64,000 nt of DNA from Neodiprion pinetum (taxonomy: Eukaryota; Arthropoda; Insecta; Hymenoptera; Diprionidae), in NCBI RefSeq assembly GCF_021155775.2, contig NC_060237.1:13293832-13357831 (forward strand), written 5' to 3'. The notes under the pieces are model-generated. The model was not told where the DNA came from, made no database searches, and saw only the letters and a program-made list of their open reading frames with translations. Below are positions 51,741 through 64,000 of this stretch, piece after piece; the first letter of the stretch is position 1, and the number at the start of each line of letters is the position of its first letter. A program made the position numbers and the translations under genes.

Positions 51741-53746
51741 AACTCTCCTCGAGTTCTGTTTCATTACTTCTACTGACATGTTTGCCAGTATGATATATTT
51801 GAAACGATACTCAGTCTCACCTTTGCGTGTCGATCTTGAGTGCCGTATACACAATACGCCAGTGCGCCAAAAAGACAATTTCCGTCGGGAATCGTCATGG
51901 TAATTCTTGTTTGCATGTTTATTTTTTGCGTGTCAGAAACATATGCCTATAAAAATATTTGTCAAAGACTGTCATAAACAGCCGATGACAGCTGTTAAAG
52001 GAAGTTTTCTTTGCTAGATGCTTTTTGTTTTGTTTTCGGCATCTCACCCCTCCGCCAACTTCATGCATATACTATTGTTATTATGATCTTTTTATACTAT
52101 TGTTATTATAATCTTTTTCTACGTTCATTTGTTTGAAACTTTTTTATTAGATAGAGAGATTATCTTCTTCATATTATTTTTATTATGATCTTTTTTACCT
52201 GTTCATTTGTTCAGAACTTTTTTATTGGATAGAGAGACATGATGGACTAACTCAACCAACATGATATGATTTACCTACTGGCTTTACTCCATGTGTTTCA
52301 GCTCCCGTGGAATCTTAGTTTATACTGAAAAACTTTGTCACCATAACAACATCAATTTTTGGTACACTGTTTGAGGTAGCCTTTTGTAAGTCGTGGGTAT
52401 TAAGTTCACGTTTGTGGGAAATTATTCTAGTTACATATTCACAAAAGTATCAAGATCTATAAATCAATAATGCTAACCTACCATAGGAACCACCCTGTTT
52501 ACAAGTGGTTGATGTATCAAGCAATTACAGTTTAGCCCAAAGTTCAGCACTCATTGTTTGAATAGAAATAACGATAATTGGTTACGAAAACAGTTACGAA
52601 AAAAAAAGATTACGAAATAACACTAAATTCTGCCATTGTTAAATGAACATCCGCCACTTATCCAAAGCGTTAATTCCACTCTCTACTTCATTGCATGTTC
52701 CGACACGTTTAATTATTATTATTTGAGAGCATGTTGAAGTGAGCTTCAATCACGGTCGTAAATAATCTTAACGAACTGAATAGAAATACTAGTGAGATCA
52801 ACTTATACATCCGTACTTCGTAAAAACTTATTGTTCCATAATTTTCCAATGATTATATTACCCGCGTTGCACTAATAACAAACTTTGACAGTTGATCGCA
52901 CCACGCAGCACGTGTTTCCACCGACCTTACGTTTTCTGTCACGAAGTTTTCGTTGAAAGCGCTGGAAATATTGTATTGCGTGGTGTATAACCATTCCCTG
53001 TAACTAAGTAGTTATGGCTTCAGTGATTAAACATGTACTTAGCCAACACTAGCTTTCACCCATGCCTGAAACAATCCACAAACAGTGGCATAGGTTTTGG
53101 GCCTAAGATTTTCGATTTGAATTTTTGTTGATATCTTGTTAAACACATTAAAATAAATCAACTACGAAAATTTCATAGTTTTTGCTCCGTAAGTAACAGA
53201 GAAACACCCATTTCAGCGTTTTTATAATTTTTAAAGATGTCATCTCGCTGAATAATAAAATACATACATCGACAAAACTGTTACGTGGGGGTGGGCGTGT
53301 ACTGAGCGGTGGTAGTTATTGATTATTGAATGATCAAAGACGCTTCCACGTAACGTCAATGAATAAAAATTGAAACCAAGAAAGATTTACCTCTCGATAA
53401 GCCAGTAATGTGGGTACGTTGTTGCCTAGTGATATACAGGTCTGTGAGAGTTGTTTAAATGGTTGAGGCTAATTTATAATGTAATAGGATAGGGTATCGT
53501 TCAAAATAAATGATTGAATATGATTCTGATTGGTAGAAGATAATGTATATTCTTCAAAAGATTGATTTTGAAATGAATGAATGATATAAAAGAAAAACCA
53601 AATAATCATAAAATGTGTGAATTTGAAGATAGACAACGTCGACGAACGAATTCATATTCAAATACAGAGAAGCTGTAGAACTAGTTGAATTCCATCGTTT
53701 ACGCTACTTTCAAAACGTGGGGTTATTTTAATAATATATGAATAAC
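51741..53746. other. No gene recognised
   Basis: AT-rich. A roughly 76-bp tandem duplication at about 52125-52240 (TCATTTGTTTGAAACTTTTTTATTAGATAGAGAGA and a variant) is the only structure seen. Confidence 0.5.
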
Positions 53747-56700
53747 ATACCGGGACAATCTCTTGAAACTATACATATAACGCGCATGCGCCAAATAATT
53801 TAATCTCATTGGTCGGTGAAATCGCGCCACGGTGATGTTTTCATCTGCTGAGCAAGGCGCCAACGTACCCAAAATGAAACAAAAGCTGTAATTCTCTCGC
53901 GCGTAAAGCCGTGGATTGAGGTTATGCTGCTGTTTATTTTTACGTAGCGTGAATTGTCTAAGAAGAATAGTATCGTTCAGCAATACCGTGGTTGATTTCG
54001 GAAGATATTCAACCGACGCAATAAAGAATTTAACGAAAAAGCAAATATCAAATGATACAGAAATTGGGTGTTATTTATTGAAAGAAGAAATCTGAAATTC
54101 AACGTGAAATGTCATTAACAAGTGGGAGTCTGGACAAACAGAGGTAGGTAAGTAAAAACAATGTTTATTGTGAACAGATTCTTTATTTACATAAAATTAA
54201 AAATAAATGAATGTTGAGACCCAGTAGAAGGTATTTCCAGAGTAGATTCGTTACGGTGCAGTGCTCCAGAAGTCAGTAATTAGTGCCGATGAACATGAAA
54301 TTAATAAAAGAAATGAGTAACAAGGAATAAAGAAATTATTCATCTTAAACACGAAGCTTAGGAGGACAAAGAGTAGCAATTAACAGAAAACGTACCCGAC
54401 ACAATACTCACAAAAACCCTCGCCGACATCATTGATTAGTTGACAAAGTTTTTGCAGCTCCATTGTACAACAATCAGTGTTCCGTTAACAAAGAGGGTTC
54501 ACCAGATATCCAAGAATAAAAACAGAAAAAGAACAACAGTTAATATTACAGTGTAAATCATGCTATTAATGAAAAATTAGGAAACAAAACAATAACTTAC
54601 AAGACAATCGTCCGATAACACTGGGAGACCAATCTCCACTCTTCTGATCACCCCTCGTCTGGCCATTGGTTGCCTTTCAAAAAGTGCTGCCTTTTTTTTT
54701 GCCTTCAAAAATACCGAAAGATCCTGTTTGATAATAATAGCTTCTAATATTTTCAGGTACGAAATAATTCATTGTCAAAGCGGGACTAAATTTGTCAGGC
54801 ATGGAAGCATGTAAGTAAATTTCCAATTACGTGATCTTTGACAATGACAATATTTTAACATGGATTCAATGATAAAATTCGTTTTTTTTTCAGCAGGCTC
54901 GAAGTTTAAACTTTAATTAACACGAGGAAAATTATGCCTTACCTGATGGTCAAAACGTTTAGGTGGCAAGGATCCTGGTTTCTCGAACGGTGCAATCATT
55001 AGAACCATCGAACCTGGTTGTTTCGTCAGACATCAGGTGCCAGAGTGAATTTTATCAGGCCATCGCCACCTTCTTAACATCAGTTGAGGCAAAATTGAAG
55101 AGCGGGATATACTACAGATCATAATGGCTGAATATCCCATCATTTTACTTTGATCGAGCCAATAGCGCTAAGTTTGTTACTTAACCGTTGCTGCCAATTC
55201 ATTCTACCGAGGAATCATTCTGTGCACCATTGTAATTTAAGCATTATTATTGACCAGCATTGTTTTTCAAACTTTATACCATTTGATTTGGTATCTTATT
55301 TTGAAGCTTACTTTTACTCTCTTTGGCATTGAATTCAGATAAATAGTTTTTCAAGTCCTCAATTAGATTGTAGGGTTGAATTTTGCTAGGCAAACTGAAT
55401 CAATCTAAATCTAGAACTGTTGAATAAGTTCAGTTAAAAATGTCTTTAAATTTAATCTTAGTTGACGGTGTCATCTGGCTAGCTAGTTGCACGATAACTT
55501 GAAACCAAATTCAATTTTACACTCTTTATAGGGTCCTACGCTAAGACTGAAAGCTTGTGAATCTCCATGTACCGCAATTATTTCTGCATTTCATGTTAGC
55601 ATTATCTGGAGCAAAAAAAATCCCATTTTGAGATTGAAAATGGAACCTGAAACACAGAGTTATTCAATAGCACGAATTGAAAACCAAGAATTTTATAATG
55701 GTTTCTGCAACAAAGGGACTCTTTCCAAATATCCTTGTTAGAAGGTGATGTTCGGAGGACTATGAACAAGATATTGTATCGGATTACATTATTTGGAAAA
55801 AAATCTTCATAAACTTCGTTAAAAATTAGATATTCATTTATTTTGATGGAATAAGGGACACAATCTTTACATTACTTTAAAATTGACATTACTCTAAAAC
55901 ATGATTGTCCTTGAAGCTAATTGTGACATCGAGGCGCATTTTGAGAAACCTGATTTTCAATTTGTGTCACAGGATGTGATTTACGTTCCTGAGTTCTACG
56001 CTTTCGATTAGATTTTCTTTGTTTCAAACCGCACTAACATGAAATACAGAAATCATTTTAATAAATCTAATATCACTTGAATTTTCAATTTGAGTATTAG
56101 GTTCCCTTCATTTATTTAATCGAACATCATTGAAAATTTGCGAAATAAATTCTGATCATCATTCGGAAATTTTAAATAGTAGTAGCAATAATTTGTTAAT
56201 CGGAAAAAATACATTGACTATCGACTATTCGTAAATTTTGTTGAACTATTTTCAAGAAAAAAAAGATTCACAGTTCCGTTACAGATAGTGAGATATTTAA
56301 ATTTCTTGAATGCTCGGTTTAATGTCTCATTTTCGAAAGTGATAAAATTCAATATTACCGCCTGAAATCACAAAAGAGTGAGAAAGTTGCTTAGTTGCTT
56401 GAAAGTGGCGATGATCTTTGTACGTTTGACAAATTGAATGGGCAGATAACAGTGAATATCAGAGATGTAATTATTTTAGCCGTATCACCTGTTGATAGAT
56501 AAAAATTCCATTGTTATTTCTAATGTACGAAATAATAAAAATGATTAAATAAAGTGTTCGCACCTACCTGCTGCGTTTCTTCTAAGCACCCAACATTTAA
56601 ACAGATTTCTCATTTTAGTCGAATAAAGCCAATTTTCAAAGAGCATTAGCATCAACTTTCCGAGTCACTACCTCGACTGTTTGAGATTCTAACCTCAAAA

Positions 56701-56832
56701 ATTCGTATGAACTACAACGCCGCCAGAAACAGAGTTTGACAGCTGAAACTCGGAGTGGCTAACCTGCCCGAGCAGCCGATAAAACTCGCGCATGCGCATT
56801 ATATGTATAGTTTCAAGAGATTGTCCCGGTAT
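53747..56832 (+). mobile_element. TIR element C, 3.1 kb
   Basis: Ends ATACCGGGACAATCTCTTGA and the inverse; the inverted ends extend about 45 bp to GCGCATGCGC (53782-53791 and 56788-56797). AAC occurs at both flanks and may be a 3-bp duplication. The interior is homologous, in reverse order, to element D, and is longer than D by two blocks (about 54207-54680 and 55240-55980). I recognise no transposase; internal splice-like sites exist (for example TTTTTTTTCAG near 54893). Superfamily unknown. Confidence 0.7.
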
Positions 56833-56875
56833 AACTAAACATAATTCTCGTCAAAAACATCTATCCTGAACGACT

Positions 56876-58085
56876 ATTTAAGTAACTTCGCGACTGGTTG
56901 ACTCTTACTTACGCATTGTTATTGACTATTGCTTTATTTTGTTATCTCTCTCTTCTGGAGTACCTAAATATCTAATATCGCTGTATAGCAGCGTGTTCTG
57001 TTAATTGATCAATTCTTATCTTAGCTATTGAGTATTACTATTTCGCTATACTTTCTCTGATTAATTCATAACTGTTTCTTTACCTATTATCTTTGATTAA
57101 TTTATCTTAGTAAGTGTACCGCGTGAGCGATCTTACATCGCCGCGTGGTCTTGCTCGTCGTTCATTTGACATTGGAGTATTGCGCCGTATCGCCTAACAT
57201 CTTTTTCATTATTTTCTTCGCTGATATCGCTGATCGTAGTTGTCCGTAATCTCTTTGGTTTATCGTACGTTGCGTGTTAATTCTTTTGAGTATTAATTGT
57301 CTTAATCCCGAAATTATCTTCTACCGTACCGAATATGACCTTTCTTTCTTCTCGCACTTACCGCAAACTAGAGACTACGTATTATCTGTTAGTATCTATA
57401 TTTTATAATAATTCTCTACTTGACCTGTTTCCTTGAACTTACCTCGTAATTCATAATTCCCTGCCTCTGTATATTTCTCATAATTCTAGTAATGTAATAA
57501 CTATTACAATTTTTGTATTTCGCATGTGTCTTATAATCGCTTCTCATATTTTATGGTGTACTTGATCAATGCTTAATTTAAGTACAGTATATCTTTTCCT
57601 GTTCTGCCTATTCATTATAAAACCGTGTTAATTATTACCTCGAATCATAGTATCGCGAGCCTACGCATATCTCTCGCTTATTCGGAAAATGTTCTGTTAT
57701 TTATCAAATCTCTCGCTTAACTTTTCTCTGGCTGTAAATTAAATATCATACCTATCTTAATTGTATCTAAATCTCTCCAGTTGTTTACTTGTTATTAAAA
57801 TTTATCGCTTCTTAACCAATATATTCGATACTATTTCTGCTTCACCTGTTTCTTATTTTATCTATTGGATTCAACCCCTCTCCTCTGCCATTATCTTGTC
57901 TATACTGAGCAAGCTGTGCAAAACCGTCGTAGAACCTGACCTTACCTTTATCTATATCTTTTTCTCTAATTATCTATTTTCTGACGCATGTGCGTCTGGC
58001 GCCCAACAATCATATCTTTCTCTTTTATTATTTCTCTATATCTAATCATTCAGGTTAGTAACTGCGCCGTAGGGTAACCAATTAT
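56876..58085 (+). repeat. Repeat E, right copy (possible LTR)
   Basis: Inverse of 32335-33548. TGGCGCCCAAC at 57997-58007 corresponds to the lysine-tRNA primer-binding consensus. Immediately upstream, element C ends at 56832, so the true left end of this repeat may have been disrupted. Confidence 0.5.
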
Positions 58086-58171
58086 CTCACTCGTTCATTT
58101 AACCCTCGCAAAATTTTCTTGGTTACAATACATATATTGAGAATGATTCTAGCGAATAATAATTAAAGATG

Positions 58172-58464
58172 ACTAGGGGCGTCGCCCCTGCGCGTTTCGC
58201 GCGCCAATCCCACCTCGGCGCTACGCGCCTCACTATTTCCTTATACATTGTCTATTAGACAGGTGAATTCATTTATGCTGATTTGATGATAGGTCTGCAT
58301 TTGTTGATCGGTTGTTTCCGATCAACCTGATATTGCTATTGGCTACCTATGCAGGCCTGCTCAGATTGTTGTAGTAAACGAATCCACTCACATGTACAAA
58401 AACCCCGACGCCATGCAATCCTAATTGCATTTGGCGACTTATTTTGCTATAGTTATTATTTTCA
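58172..58464 (+). repeat. Repeat H with triple GC hairpin, right copy
   Basis: About 85-90% similar to 35774-36067. The first hairpin is GGGGC-GTCG-CCCC, better paired than in the left copy. The second and third hairpins and the GTTGATCGG...CCGATCAAC hairpin are kept. Element D follows about 20 bp later. Confidence 0.7.
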
Positions 58465-58485
58465 GATTTTTTTACGTATATCTAT

Positions 58486-60371
58486 ATGCTGGGACAATCT
58501 CTTGAAACTATATATACAATGCGCATGCGCGAGTTTTATCGGCTGCTCGGACACGCTGGCCACTCCGAGTTTCAGCTGTCAAACTCTGTTTCTGGCGGCG
58601 ATGTAGTTCATACGAATTTTTGAGGTGAGAATCTCAAACAGTCAAGGTAGTGACTCGAAAAGTTGATGCTAATGCTCTTTGAAAATTGGCTTCATTCGAC
58701 TGAAGTGAGAAATCTGTTTATATGTCGGGTGCTTGGAAGAGACGCAGCAGGTGGGTGGGAACATTTGATTTGATCACTTTTATTATTTCGTACATTAAAA
58801 ATAACTATGAAATTTTTTTCTATCAACAGGTGATACGGCCAAAATAATTACATCTCTAATATTTACTGTTATCTGCCTATTCAATTTATCACACGTACAA
58901 AGATCATCGCCACTTTCAAGCAACTAAGCAACTTTCTCACTCTCTTGTGATTTCAGGTGGTAATATTGAATTTTATCACTTTTGAAAATGAGACATCAAA
59001 CCGAGCGTTTAAGAAATTTAAATATCTCACTATCTGTAACAGAATGGTGAATCATTTTTTTTCTCGAAAATAGTTCAACAAAATTTACAAATAGTCGATA
59101 GTCAATGTATTTTTTCCGATCAATAAATTATTACTACTACTATTAAAAATTTTCTAATGATTATCAGAGTTTATTTCGCAAATTTTCAATGATGTTCGAT
59201 TAAATAAATGAGGGGGACCTCATACTCAAATTGAAAATTTAAGTCATATTAGATTTATTAAAATGATTTCTGTATTTCATGTTAGTGCGGTTCGAAACAA
59301 TGAAAATCTAATCGGAAGCATAGAAACCAGGAACTCAATGGTGCACAGAATGATTCCTCAGTAGAATGAATCGGCAGCAACGGTCAAGTAAGAAACTTAT
59401 CGCTATTGGCTCGATCAAGGTAAAATTATGGGATATTCAGCCATTACGATCTGTAGTATATCCCGCTCTTCAATTTTGCCTCAACTGATGTTAAGAAAGT
59501 GGCGAGGGCCTGATGAAATTCACTGTGGCACCTGATATCTGACGGAACAACCAGGTTCGGTGGTTATAATGATTGCACAGCTCGAGAAACCAGGATCCTT
59601 GCCATCTAAACGTTTTGACCATCAGGTAAAGCATAATTTACCTCGTGTTAATCAAAGTTTAAACTTCAAGCCTGCTGAAAAAAAAAAATTTTATCATTGA
59701 ATACATGTTAAAATATTGTAATTGTCAAAGATCACGTAATTAGAAATTTACCTACATGCTTCCATGCCTGACAAATTTAGTCCCGCTTTGACAATGAATT
59801 ATTTCGTACCTGAAAATATAAGAAGCTATTATTATCAGACAGGATCTTTTGGTATTTTTTGATACAACTAATTTCCAATAAAATGCACAAAACATAAATC
59901 GTTAATGAGACGGATTTTCAATTTTATGTAAATAAAGAATCTGTTCGCAATAAACTTTGTTTTTACTTACCTACCTCTGTTTGTCCAGACTCCCACTTGT
60001 TAATGACATTTCACATTGAATTTCAGAGTTCTTCTTTCAATAAATAACACCCAATTTCTGTATCATTGGATATTTGCTTTTCCGTTAGATTTTTTATTGC
60101 GTCGGTTGAATATCTTCCGATATCGACCACGGTATTGCCGAACGATACTATTCTTCTTAAACAATTCACGTTACGTAAAAATAAACAACAGCATAATCTC
60201 AATCCACGGCTTTACGCGCGAGAGATTTACAGCTTTAGTTTCATTTTCTGTACGTTGGTGCTCTGCTCAGCAGACGAAAACATCGCCGCAGGGCGATTTC
60301 ACCGACCAATGAGATTGAATTATTTGGCGCATGCGCATTGTATGTATAGTTTCAAGAGATTGTCCCGGTAT
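58486..60371 (-). mobile_element. TIR element D, 1.9 kb
   Basis: Same family as element C in opposite orientation: its left end (58486-58570) is the inverse of C's right end, and its right end (about 60290-60371) is the inverse of C's left end. GCGCATGCGC occurs at 58521-58530 and 60327-60336. It lacks two internal blocks of C, so it is an internally shortened copy. No recognisable transposase. Confidence 0.7.
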
Positions 60372-61430
60372 AGAGATATAGAGTCTACTGTGTCTGGTTT
60401 ATAATGTACAAATAATTGATATCAATTCTTTTTTTTTTCAAATAAATTTATTTTACATTTTTCACTTTAAATTTAGTTCATAGTTGACCACTTTCGTTCA
60501 CTTTGGGATGTTTTTGCTGTGAAATGATAAATTTTTCAACATTTTCTTTACATTTCCTTGTGTAATTTTCATATACCATACGTAGACGGACCACTCTCCG
60601 GGGTCCGTCTCAAGCAGCAGCTCCTCCTCTGCTGCTTCTGCTGCTGCACACAGAACCAGATTTAATCCGTCGTCTTGTTTTATGGTGGAAAAGGCGTTAA
60701 ATTATTTGCTCAGGGATTCATACGTGTTTAACTGCATTTTTATATAAGTAATTATTTATCCATTTTTTATGGCTAGATGTAGAATTCACTGGTAATGATT
60801 CTCAAAAAGAGTCCGGCTCTTTGGTTTGCCGAGTTGAATTTGGTTTTACTATTATATTTTATGAATATGCTTTACCTGGTATTTTCTCCCCGACTGCTGC
60901 AAGACCTCATCGCTGCCCTGTTTCGAGAATGTTCATTAATTTTATGTTACTGTTTACTTTGCTATTTATTCATTCATATTTTCAATGGTGTACTTACTTT
61001 GTTCGGCATGTTTGCTGTATATTTAATTTATCTATTTACAAAACAAAATATCACCAAACTGGGCAGCGCTCACCTATCATTATTTTTTACTTCCTTTTAT
61101 CAGCTACGGTGTTTCATTTGAACGGTCAAAGGTCGGAATATAATTATTTGTAATTAATTTTGTTGTTGCATGTATAGGTATAATAGATATGTACTTATAT
61201 ATTCCTTTCATTTATTTAGAAATTTAATATGGTATAAATATCGTAGAAATATTTGCAATTTTATATTAACAAATTTGTACTTTTACCATTTTTTTATTTC
61301 TGATAATTTACACTTTTTTCATTTTAAACTCAGTCAATACATCCTCATATCTTTTTTCTAACGGTGGACACTGAACACTTGAATTCAGATCAAAGAAAAG
61401 AAATATTCCTATACTAGATGAATATAACAA
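60372..61430. other. No gene recognised
   Basis: AT-rich. It contains a perfect 9-bp hairpin AGACGGACC/GGTCCGTCT (60584-60610) followed by a GCAGCAG/CTGCTGC pair (about 60615-60650). Overlapping ORFs at 60795-61153 have no family motif. Confidence 0.5.
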
Positions 61431-61439
61431 AATTTTTGC

Positions 61440-62777
61440 TAAAGATAAGTATGACGTAGGCAAAGTGAAAAACTATGAAGCATTCATCGATCTACAAACA
61501 GAGAAATATTGTTATAAGAGACCATACAGATGTTCAATTACAGATAGAATTTAAATAGAAAAACAGATTGCAAAACTATTAAAACACGAATTGATCGAGG
61601 AGCCGTACAGTCCATTCGCAGCACCAGTCACACTGGTATTTGAAAGAGACGAAGGGAAAAGAAATAGACTATGCGTAGACTTTAGGGATTTAAACAAAAT
61701 AATAATTCCCCAATCTCAACCTTTTCCTTTAATCGAAGACCTAATGGTTAACACAATAGATTGTAAATATTTTACAACTCTAGATACAAATTCAGCCTTT
61801 TGGTCCATACCTTTAAGAATCCAGGATAGACCAAGAACAGGATTTGTAAAGCAAGAAGGTCATTAAAAATGGACATGCCTTCCTTTTGGCTTAAAGACGT
61901 CCCAGCAATTTTTCAACGAATACTTAGTAATATTATAAAAAAATACGGCTTATCTGGGTTTACAGTAAATTATATTAACGATATATTAATTTTTTCAAAA
62001 ACATTCACGGAACATGTAGTGCACATAATAAGAATGCTAAATGCCATTCAAAAGGCAGGATTCAGACAAAAATTCAGAAAGCGTGAATTTGCAACAAATT
62101 CAGTGAAATATTTAGGACACATAATAAAAGAAAACACAATCACACCTCTAAAAGATAACTTAAAATCAATAAGAGAATTTCCAACTCCACAAACAAAAAA
62201 ACATATAAAGCAATTTTTAGGGAAAATTAATTTTTACGGAAAATATATTCCAAATGTCTCAATAACACTTGAACCTTTACACAGTTTACTTCGTAAAAAT
62301 ACACAATTCCATTGGTCAAATGAATGTCAGAAAACGTTCGAGATCATAAAAAATTACTTATATTTTAAACCAATCCTTGCCATATTTGATCCGAAGTTAC
62401 CTATATCTATTTATTCGGATGCCAGTATAGTTGGTTTAGGAGCTGTTCTAAAACAAACCCAAATAAATGGAGAGCAGAAGACGGTGAGTTACTTTTCAAA
62501 AAAGTTAAATGAATCCCAAAAGAAGAAAAAACCCATTTTTTTGGAATGTTTGGCGATAAAAGAAAGCCTAAAATTCTGGCAATATTGGCTACTAGGAAAC
62601 GCTTTCACCGTATATACGGATCACAAACCCCTAGAAAAGCTAAATGTTAGAAGTAGAACTGATGATGAATTAGGCAACATGATTCATTATTTGTCGCAAT
62701 GTAATTGTACAATAAGGTACAAGCCAGGGAAAACAAATAACGAAGCAGATTGTCTTAGCAGGAACCTAGTTTTGTAG
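61440..62777 (+). pseudogene. pol: Ty3/gypsy pol: reverse transcriptase and RNase H (second element)
   Basis: Starts in a degraded frame (KVKNYEAFIDLQTEKYCYKR) with a stop near 61554, then QIAKLLKHELIEEPYSPFAA, NRLCVDFRDLNKIIIPQSQP, FTTLDTNSAFWSIPLRIQD and a stop at 61864-61866. The frame 61869-62777 gives CLPFGLKDVPAIFQRIL-like sequence, VNYINDILIFSKTF where the catalytic YxDD is YIND, then YLGHIIKEN and FLGKINFYGKYIPN. RNase H follows (ISIYSDASIVGLGAVLKQ, FTVYTDHKPLE, NNEADCLSRN). Loss of a catalytic Asp plus stops makes it dead. It is a different family from the errantivirus-like element. Confidence 0.85.
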
Positions 62778-62779
62778 TG

Positions 62780-63660
62780 TTACGAAAATAATGATGATAA
62801 CCTGTCAACGGTGAATATTATAAAACTAGAAGATATAAAAAGCGATCAAGCACAAAACCAACAAATAAAAGAAAATAAAAGATTTACAATGGAAAACGGA
62901 GTGTACTACAAAAAAATAAAATAAAAAAAATTAACAAATAATACTAAGTGAAGAATATAGTAAAATTATACTAAAGGAAGTTCATGAAGACTATTGTTAC
63001 ATAGGAATGAAAGAAATGGAAACAAAGGTAAAAGCTTTTTACACGGCACCAAACATCATGAAAAACATCGAAAGGATGTGTAAAAACTTTGAAGTTTGCA
63101 TAAGAAACAAAACAAGACTGAACAGAAAATATGGCCTGATGTCACAATTGGGTCAAGCTGAAAAACCCTTTCGAGTAATGTCTTTGGACACTATTGGTGG
63201 ATTCGGTGGTTAAAGATCAACATAGAAATACGTACACTTACTGGTGGATCATTTCACAAGATTTGCATATACACTATGCTCAAGAAACCAAAACGCTCAG
63301 GACTTCATAAAATTAATTAAGGAAGTTCCAAAAGAGAATACGATTGAAACACTACTTTCAGATCAATATCCGGCTCTAAATTCGAACGAATTTAGAAATT
63401 ATCTTGAAAATCGAAATATACAACTGATTTTCACAGCAGTAGATGCACCGTTTCCGAATGGTCCGAATTAACGTCTGAATCAGACACTGGTCAATAGAAT
63501 ACGATATAAACTAAACGAAAGAGAAAAGAAATCAGCATGGTCCAAAACAGCAGAAGAATGTACAAATAAATACAACGGGACAAACCACACAGTCACAGGA
63601 TTTTCACCAAAATACCTCTTAAGGGGAGATATACACCTAGAAGCCGTAAAAAAAGGTTCT
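62780..63660 (+). pseudogene. pol: Ty3/gypsy pol: integrase (second element), fragmented
   Basis: Pieces in several frames: the zinc-binding region with MKEMETKVKAFYTAPNIMKN and NFEVCIRNKTRLN, core start FRVMSLDTIGGFGG, LVDHFTRFAYTLC-like sequence, ETLLSDQYPALNSNEFRNYL and FTAVDAPFPNGPN. The tail near 63535-63640 reads ECTNKYNGTNHTVTGFSPKY. At least four stops or frameshifts. It follows directly from the RNase H frame of the same element. Confidence 0.75.
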
Positions 63661-64000
63661 ATTTTAAAAATGTTTCAAAGAAAAGTAATCATTAATTTTA
63701 GATCAGAGTTTTCATTATCTAAAAGTACATACATTCAAATATATGTCAAATTTTTTTTATGTACAAATATCAAAAAGATACAAGGATATCGTAGGATTCT
63801 TGGAGGTCCTTGAAAAAATCGGCGCACACGGCACCCACTGGCGTATCTTCAAAAATCATCTGAAAAAAAAAAAAAAAGATTATTAAATAAGATACTATAA
63901 TCTAGTACTTGTCATAGCCGATTTCAAAATTATTGGTTTTTAACAAAATGGCGGCCATTTGAATATAGGTAACGATTTTCGGGCCTTGAACGTGTAATTA
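63661..64000. other. No gene recognised
   Basis: AT-rich sequence. It includes AAATGGCGGCCATTT (about 63949-63963), a near-palindromic pair of the GCCATTT cores seen in the array at 4700-5400. No LTR recognised for the preceding gypsy element. Confidence 0.4.

Noticed and set aside
60795..61153. Overlapping ORFs of about 110 codons
   Set aside because: AT-rich, hydrophobic by composition, and no recognisable domain.

Overview
The window is a eukaryotic repeat-rich segment, almost certainly from an arthropod and probably an insect. It has Polinton/Maverick genes of the type common in insects, a gypsy/errantivirus-like LTR element with an F-protein-like envelope gene, an R1-clade non-LTR element, a Penelope-like element, spliced pogo-like (DDE_1) transposases, mariner-type MITEs and at least one spliced host exon. 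There is no operon structure, rRNA or recognisable tRNA. The species cannot be named from the sequence; a hymenopteran is plausible.

1-21.5 kb is a decayed Polinton carrying DNA polymerase B, integrase, a DUF8207-like protein, packaging ATPase, a phospholipase-A2 protein, adenain-like protease and capsid-type genes. A second, non-autonomous Polinton (4552-13929) with very long inverted arms sits inside its PLA2 gene, with a 6-bp target duplication. That inner element was itself hit by an R1-clade element lying in trinucleotide microsatellites. A Penelope-like element (17591-21431) interrupts the right part of the outer Polinton.

21.5-32.3 kb holds several minisatellites, a pogo-like transposon with about 650-bp inverted arms (24304-27643), two mariner-type MITEs, and one exon (29865-29940) encoding part of a membrane dipeptidase, the only convincing host coding sequence.

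32.3-58.5 kb is bracketed by inverted copies of a roughly 1.2-kb repeat (32335-33548 and 56876-58085). Between them is a Russian-doll nest: a gypsy integrase tail, interrupted by a second pogo-like transposon (36264-51675), interrupted by a 12.4-kb errantivirus-like element (39125-51490, LTRs about 3% diverged), whose gag is interrupted by a 1.46-kb TIR element (40958-42419). The errantivirus-like pol is the most interesting object here. It carries two consecutive aspartic-protease domains, and two consecutive macro domains between RNase H and integrase. The first macro domain resembles TARG1/OARD1 ADP-ribosyl-hydrolases and the second is degenerate.

53.7-64 kb has two oppositely oriented copies of a TIR element whose four ends each contain GCGCATGCGC, and a second broken Ty3/gypsy pol (61440-63660). 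Almost every element gene carries stops or frameshifts, so most coding entries are pseudogenes.
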